DNA from: Opitutales bacterium
GTDB taxonomy: Bacteria; Verrucomicrobiota; Verrucomicrobiia; Opitutales; Intestinicryptomonadaceae
Assembly: GCA_021641325.1 (NCBI GenBank)
Contig: JAJXPD010000001.1
Location: forward strand, 17,288-27,605
DNA length: 10,318 nucleotides
Reading direction: 5' to 3'
The position numbers and the translations under genes were made by a program. The notes beneath the pieces are model-generated. The model had not been told where the DNA came from. It saw nothing but the letters and a program-made list of their open reading frames with translations, and searched no databases. Within the stretch, counting starts at the first letter, position 1. Each line of letters opens with the position of its first letter. Shown one piece after another: positions 7,739 to 10,318 of this stretch.

Positions 7739-7861
7739 GGGGCGTGAAAGCACCGTTGATGCGGCGTTTCGCGAGTGTCTCAGACCGCTTACATACGCCA
7801 AGTATGCTGCGCGCCCTGTGCCACTCGCAAAGCCGCCGCCTGAACGGCACTTTGACGCCCC
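7739..7861. repeat. Palindromic repeat array 1, unit B: 123-nt imperfect inverted repeat
   Basis: Nested pairings run almost the full length: GGGGCGT (7739-7745) with ACGCCCC (7855-7861), AAAG (7747-7750) with CTTT (7850-7853), CCGTT (7753-7757) with AACGG (7843-7847), GCGGC (7761-7765) with GCCGC (7832-7836), TTT with AAA, and GCGAGTG (7771-7777) with CACTCGC (7822-7828). At the tip CATAC (7792-7796) pairs with GTATG (7802-7806). The 5' half aligns to unit A with a 77-nt offset; the 3' half is an extension that closes the larger stem. It could be a structured 3' UTR, a small RNA, or a miniature palindromic mobile element with ends of about 19 bp. I found no coding sequence in it. Confidence 0.75.
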
Positions 7862-7928
7862 TAAAATTACAGCGCACGGCGCGGAAGATTTTTAGAATGC
7901 GCTGGGAGAAAAGTTGAGTGGGGCGGTA

Positions 7929-7964
7929 GGCGGAGAATCTGCGTTTGCGGATTGCCGTTTTTTT
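7929..7964 (+). terminator. Probable intrinsic terminator of the lgt/permease transcript
   Basis: AATCTGC (7936-7942) pairs with GCGGATT (7947-7953), including one G-T pair, around a GTTT loop. GGC (7929-7931) can extend the stem with GCC (7954-7956) across a four-base bulge. Seven T residues follow at 7958-7964. It is the first stem-plus-T-tract downstream of the permease gene, so repeat array 1 would be transcribed as its 3' UTR. Confidence 0.5.
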
Positions 7965-7972
7965 ATTTATCC

Positions 7973-8136
7973 ACGCGGAGCGCGTCTATTTAAATTTGTT
8001 TCTTTTTTTATATCGCATATCCCAACGCCAGTAATTGGCGAAGCCAATACGAACTAAACGGGGAAAGGCGCGGTTATAGCCGCGCCGCATAACCACCGAA
8101 AGGAACGAAGTTCCGTAGGGAGGCGCACCTTGCGCC
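7973..8136. repeat. Cluster of short triloop hairpins
   Basis: Short palindromes stand close together: ACGCG-GAG-CGCGT (7973-7985), ATTGGC-GAA-GCCAAT (8034-8048), GGCGCGG (8067-8073) with CCGCGCC (8080-8086) and a 6-nt loop, GGAAC-GAA-GTTCC (8102-8114) and GGCGCA-CCT-TGCGCC (8122-8136). Four of the five have three-base loops and no mismatches. The GAA loops closed by C-G match the very stable DNA mini-hairpin d(GCGAAGC), present in full at 8038-8044. An AT-rich stretch (7986-8020) lies inside. No gene is visible on either strand. Confidence 0.65.
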
Positions 8137-8151
8137 CGAAGCTCCGACGAC

Positions 8152-8235
8152 TGGCGCGGCTCGTGCCTTGGGGGAGTGGGTGGAGAATTTCGCAACGCGA
8201 AATCCACCCCCTGGGGGCGCAAGCCCCCAAGTTTC
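8152..8235. repeat. Palindromic repeat array 2, unit I
   Basis: Three hairpins in a row. First, GGCGCG-GCT-CGTGCC (8153-8167). Second, a bulged stem with base GGGTGG (8178-8183) and CCACCC (8204-8209), an unpaired AGA (8184-8186), and an upper stem ATTTCGC (8187-8193) with GCGAAAT (8197-8203) around AAC. Third, GGGGGC-GCAA-GCCCCC (8213-8228), which has a GNRA tetraloop when read on the plus strand. The same three-part order recurs in unit II about 87 nt later. Confidence 0.75.
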
Positions 8236-8238
8236 GAG

Positions 8239-8320
8239 TGGCGCGGCTCGCGCCCGAGCGGGGGGACAGGCGGGAGTTTTCGTGGTAGCGAAAACCGCCT
8301 TTTGGGGGCGGCAGCCCCCT
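8239..8320. repeat. Palindromic repeat array 2, unit II
   Basis: Same order as unit I with different sequence. GGCGCG-GCT-CGCGCC (8240-8254). A bulged stem with base AGGCGG (8268-8273) and CCGCCT (8295-8300), an unpaired GAG (8274-8276), and an upper stem TTTTCG (8277-8282) with CGAAAA (8289-8294). Then GGGGGC-GGCA-GCCCCC (8304-8319). Compared with unit I, at least three stem base pairs change on both sides, and the three-base 5' bulge stays in place. Confidence 0.75.
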
Positions 8321-8328
8321 CTGTTGGC

Positions 8329-8378
8329 GTCAAGGCTCCAGCCTTTGGGCTTGACTTGGGTGGGAGATTGCGCAAAAT
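8329..8378. repeat. Palindromic repeat array 2, decayed third copy with preceding hairpin
   Basis: AAGGC-TCCA-GCCTT (8332-8345) lies inside an alternative outer pairing GTCAAG (8329-8334) with CTTGAC (8350-8355). It is followed by GGGTGG (8358-8363), GAG (8364-8366) and ATTGCGCAAAAT (8367-8378). This matches the 5' strand, bulge and upper stem of the bulged hairpin of units I and II, but the closing 3' strand (expected CCACCC) is replaced by GGGTT. It looks like a broken copy at the array edge. From 8379 to the gene start I see only a ribosome binding site. Confidence 0.5.
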
Positions 8379-8476
8379 GGGTTGATGTTGGAGGGCGATA
8401 TACGCATGGGGGTATTTGAGCTGATGGCGTGGTATTCTTGGGCGTGTGTGGCTCTTGTTTTTTACAAATAAAATCA

Positions 8477-8485
8477 AAGGAAGAG
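8477..8485 (+). promoter_or_regulatory. Ribosome binding site of the Gfo/Idh gene
   Basis: AAGGAAGAG ends 6 nt before the ATG at 8492. It is one of the few clear Shine-Dalgarno-like sequences in the window and supports this start over an in-frame ATG at 8429, which would put an unrelated stretch in front of the Tat signal. Confidence 0.6.
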
Positions 8486-8491
8486 AAGAAT

Positions 8492-9862
8492 ATGGTAAAT
8501 CGCAGAGGATTTATGAAATCGGCTGCCGCTGCGGGCGGATTGATGTTGTTGCCTTCGTGGAGCGCGGGCAAGCAGGTCGGTCCGAACAGCAAATTGAACA
8601 TCGCGCTGGTTGGCGTGGGCGGAATCGGCGGCATGGCAATCGGGCAGTTGCTGCCCTGCAAGCAGGCGAACATCGTCGCGCTTTGCGACGTAGACGACGC
8701 CCGCGCGGCGAAGAACTACAAGGCGTTTCCCGCAAGCATGCCGCGCTTCCGCGACTACCGCGTCATGCTCGACAAGATGGACAAGCAAATCGACGCCGTC
8801 GTGGTTTCCACTCCCGACCACATGCACTATCCCATCGCGGCTTGGGCGATAGCAAAGGGCAAGCACGTCTTCTGCCAAAAGCCCCTCACGCGCACAATTT
8901 GGGAGGCGGAAGAATTGAAGCGTCTCGCGAAAGAGGCGGGCGTCATCACGCAAATGGGCAATCAGGGGCACACCAATGAGGGCTGGCGTCTGATTAAGGA
9001 ATGGTACGACGCGGGAATCCTCGGACAAATCGAGGAAATCCACATTTGGACAAATCGCCCCGTGTGGCCGCAGGGCGACCTCAAAATGCCCGCGGGCCAG
9101 CCCGTTCCGCCTACGCTCGACTACAACCTGTGGCTCGGCGTCGCGCCCTACCAGCCCTACAACAAGGCGTTCGTTCCGTTCAACTGGCGCGGTCTGCGCA
9201 ACTACGGCACGGGAGCTGCGGGCGACATGGCGTGCCACTTCCTCGACGTTCCCTATTCGGCGTTCGACCTCGGCTTCCCGATGAGCGTCAAGGGCAACTC
9301 TACGCCTTTCAACGATTACAGCTGGCCGAGTCAGGCGTCGTCTGTTATGACGTTCGTCAACCCGCGCGGCGTCGACAACAGAATCCGTCTGCACTGGTAC
9401 GACGGCGGCAGAAAGCCGAAGGCGATTAAGCGCGTGGACAAGGCGTTCCTCGACGACCCGCGCAACAACAACGCGACATTCATCGTGGGCACAAAGGAAA
9501 CCGTCTACACCAACGAATACGGCATGAATACCCGCATTTGGCCTGCGGCTCGCATGAAGGAATTGATAAAGGGCGGCAAGCTTCCGCAGAAGACCGTGCC
9601 GCGCTCCGTAGCCCCCGGCAAGCCGTTTGTTGAATGGACTCTCGCGTGCATAGAGGGTAAACAGCCCAAGGGCAATTTCGACTACGCCGCGCCGTTCACC
9701 GAAATGGCGTTGCTCGGCATGATTGCCCTCTGCTTCCCCGACCGCGAACTCAACTACATTCCCTCGACGATGTCGTTTGCGGGCTGCCCCGAAGCGGACA
9801 AATTCGTGCGCTCGCAGTACGAATACCGCAGCGAATTCCTGCCGTCGAAAATCATGCTGTAA
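8492..9862 (+). CDS. Tat-exported Gfo/Idh/MocA-family NAD(P)-dependent oxidoreductase
   Basis: 456 aa. The N-terminus NRRGFMK (3-9) followed by an Ala/Gly/Leu core to about residue 25 is a twin-arginine signal, so the folded enzyme with its bound nucleotide is probably exported. A Rossmann fold follows: NIALVGVGGIGG (36-47) with the dinucleotide-binding glycines, acidic CDVDD (65-69), and VVSTPDHMHY (104-113). The family's EKP motif reads QKP (129-131) in VFCQKPLTR. The second domain carries QMGNQGH (154-160) and GDMACHFLD (244-252), where Asp245, His249 and Asp252 sit in the expected active-site position. Family members oxidise or reduce sugars and cyclitols; this subgroup is common in Planctomycetes, Verrucomicrobia and Bacteroidetes and is usually tied to carbohydrate breakdown. 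The substrate cannot be read from sequence. It appears monocistronic, ending before a strong terminator. Confidence 0.92.
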   Translation: MVNRRGFMKSAAAAGGLMLLPSWSAGKQVGPNSKLNIALVGVGGIGGMAIGQLLPCKQANIVALCDVDDARAAKNYKAFPASMPRFRDYRVMLDKMDKQIDAVVVSTPDHMHYPIAAWAIAKGKHVFCQKPLTRTIWEAEELKRLAKEAGVITQMGNQGHTNEGWRLIKEWYDAGILGQIEEIHIWTNRPVWPQGDLKMPAGQPVPPTLDYNLWLGVAPYQPYNKAFVPFNWRGLRNYGTGAAGDMACHFLDVPYSAFDLGFPMSVKGNSTPFNDYSWPSQASSVMTFVNPRGVDNRIRLHWYDGGRKPKAIKRVDKAFLDDPRNNNATFIVGTKETVYTNEYGMNTRIWPAARMKELIKGGKLPQKTVPRSVAPGKPFVEWTLACIEGKQPKGNFDYAAPFTEMALLGMIALCFPDRELNYIPSTMSFAGCPEADKFVRSQYEYRSEFLPSKIML

Positions 9863-9914
9863 TCCGCAAAAAGGCGGTTGCGGAGAATGCTCCCCGACCG
9901 CCCGCGCGGCAAAC

Positions 9915-9951
9915 AAAAAAGGCTTTCGGATTTCCCCGAAAGCCTTTTTTT
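9915..9951. terminator. Bidirectional intrinsic terminator
   Basis: A perfect 9-bp stem GGCTTTCGG (9921-9929) with CCGAAAGCC (9936-9944) and a six-base loop is flanked by six A on the left and seven T on the right. It therefore has a U-tract in either direction. It sits between convergent genes and serves both the oxidoreductase (plus) and the minus-strand gene ending at 9969. Confidence 0.92.
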
Positions 9952-9968
9952 GCGCCTCGTTTTAAGCC

Positions 9969-10318
9969 CTATTTGAAAAGGCTTTTGAGCGTGTTTTCGA
10001 CAGCCTTCGACGCGCCCTTCGCGGCTGAATTTGCGCCGTCGCCGCCAGCCTCAATGCCGCCCTTTACGGCGTCCCTAACGAGCGCGGAAGTGCCGATGAG
10101 CGCAAGTTGTTCCACGATGTCCGTGATAAGCTCGCCCGCGGGCTTGCCGCCCTTTGAAGTGCCGATGTTTTCGAGCGCGAACGCGGGCATGCTGATTTGA
10201 AGCGCGCTGCCATTAACCGAGCCGTCGATAACTCCCGCGCCGAAAGTCATCTTTTTGATGATGAATTTCCACTGCGCGGCGTCGGCGTCGGCTTTCGCCG
10301 TCTGTTGCGCTTGGGCGT
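9969..10318 (-). CDS. Unrecognised protein, C-terminal part (5' end outside window)
   Basis: The frame is open from the right edge to a TAA at 9969, giving about 115 residues. An internal ATG at 10250 should not be taken as the start, because the 22 codons before it (Ala/Gln/Asp-rich, then WKFIIKKMTF) continue the same protein-like sequence. The visible part has an alternating beta-type stretch (KFIIKKMTFGAG, GSVNGSALQISMP), then ENIGTSKGGKPAGELITDI, then a helical Ala-rich tail ending in KAVENTLKSLFK. A positively charged beta strand followed by a polar, amphipathic tail suggests part of an exported or membrane-attached protein, loosely like AsmA-type C-termini, but this is a guess. It converges on the oxidoreductase gene and shares the terminator at 9915-9951. 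Confidence 0.7.
   Translation of the reverse strand, partial: AQAQQTAKADADAAQWKFIIKKMTFGAGVIDGSVNGSALQISMPAFALENIGTSKGGKPAGELITDIVEQLALIGTSALVRDAVKGGIEAGGDGANSAAKGASKAVENTLKSLFK

Noticed and set aside
7967..7975. TTATCCACG, one mismatch from a DnaA box, next to AT-rich tracts
   Set aside because: Only one box and no dnaA, dnaN or other origin-linked gene; such a match is expected by chance.
7663..8378. Possible CRISPR array
   Set aside because: The units are not identical direct repeats, the spacing varies, each unit is a multi-hairpin palindrome, and there are no spacers or cas genes.
8469..8474. TAAAAT as a -10 box for the oxidoreductase
   Set aside because: Transcription would start inside the ribosome binding site, leaving almost no leader, and no -35 box lies at a proper distance.
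8474..9916. 480-aa minus-strand frame
   Set aside because: Antisense to the oxidoreductase, which carries every family motif; the frame even covers its ribosome binding site.

Overview
The window reads as an ordinary chromosomal segment of a member of Verrucomicrobiota, most likely an Opitutae-type lineage. The reasons are the BamD-like TPR protein at the left edge, which has the secreted (non-lipoprotein) N-terminus I associate with that group; a Tat-exported Gfo/Idh/MocA oxidoreductase of the kind abundant in the Planctomycetes-Verrucomicrobia group; the high-GC coding style; and few Shine-Dalgarno sequences. The lineage is an inference from protein style, not a database match.

Left half (1-5552, minus strand): six genes run leftward with almost no space between them. 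In transcription order they are a class-III PLP aminotransferase, a YggS-type PLP-binding protein, shikimate dehydrogenase (aroE), a prepilin peptidase, a XerC/D tyrosine recombinase, and the BamD-like TPR protein cut by the window edge. Overlaps (14 nt aroE/peptidase, 1 nt peptidase/xer) and gaps of 1 and 4 nt indicate one transcription unit. A weak sigma70-like promoter can be proposed in the 62-nt divergent gap at 5553-5614.

Right of the divergent gap (plus strand, 5615-7660): lgt (lipoprotein diacylglyceryl transferase) and one LptF/LptG-family permease, 60 nt apart. Both are envelope genes.

Intergenic region 7661-8491 (831 nt): I see no credible gene here, but it is not empty. It holds two different tandem arrays of palindromic units. 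Array 1 (7663-7861) has two units with a period of about 77 nt, starts 2 nt after the permease stop codon, and includes a 123-nt imperfect inverted repeat. Array 2 (8152-8320) has two units with a period of about 87-91 nt, plus a decayed third copy to 8378. Within each array the copies differ in sequence while several stem base pairs change on both sides, so the fold has been kept. Between the arrays lie a probable terminator (7929-7964) and a run of very short, mostly perfect triloop hairpins (7973-8136). This region is the most unusual thing in the window.

Right end: a Tat-signal Gfo/Idh/MocA oxidoreductase (8492-9862, plus), a strong bidirectional terminator (9915-9951), and the C-terminal part of an unrecognised minus-strand gene running off the edge (9969-10318).
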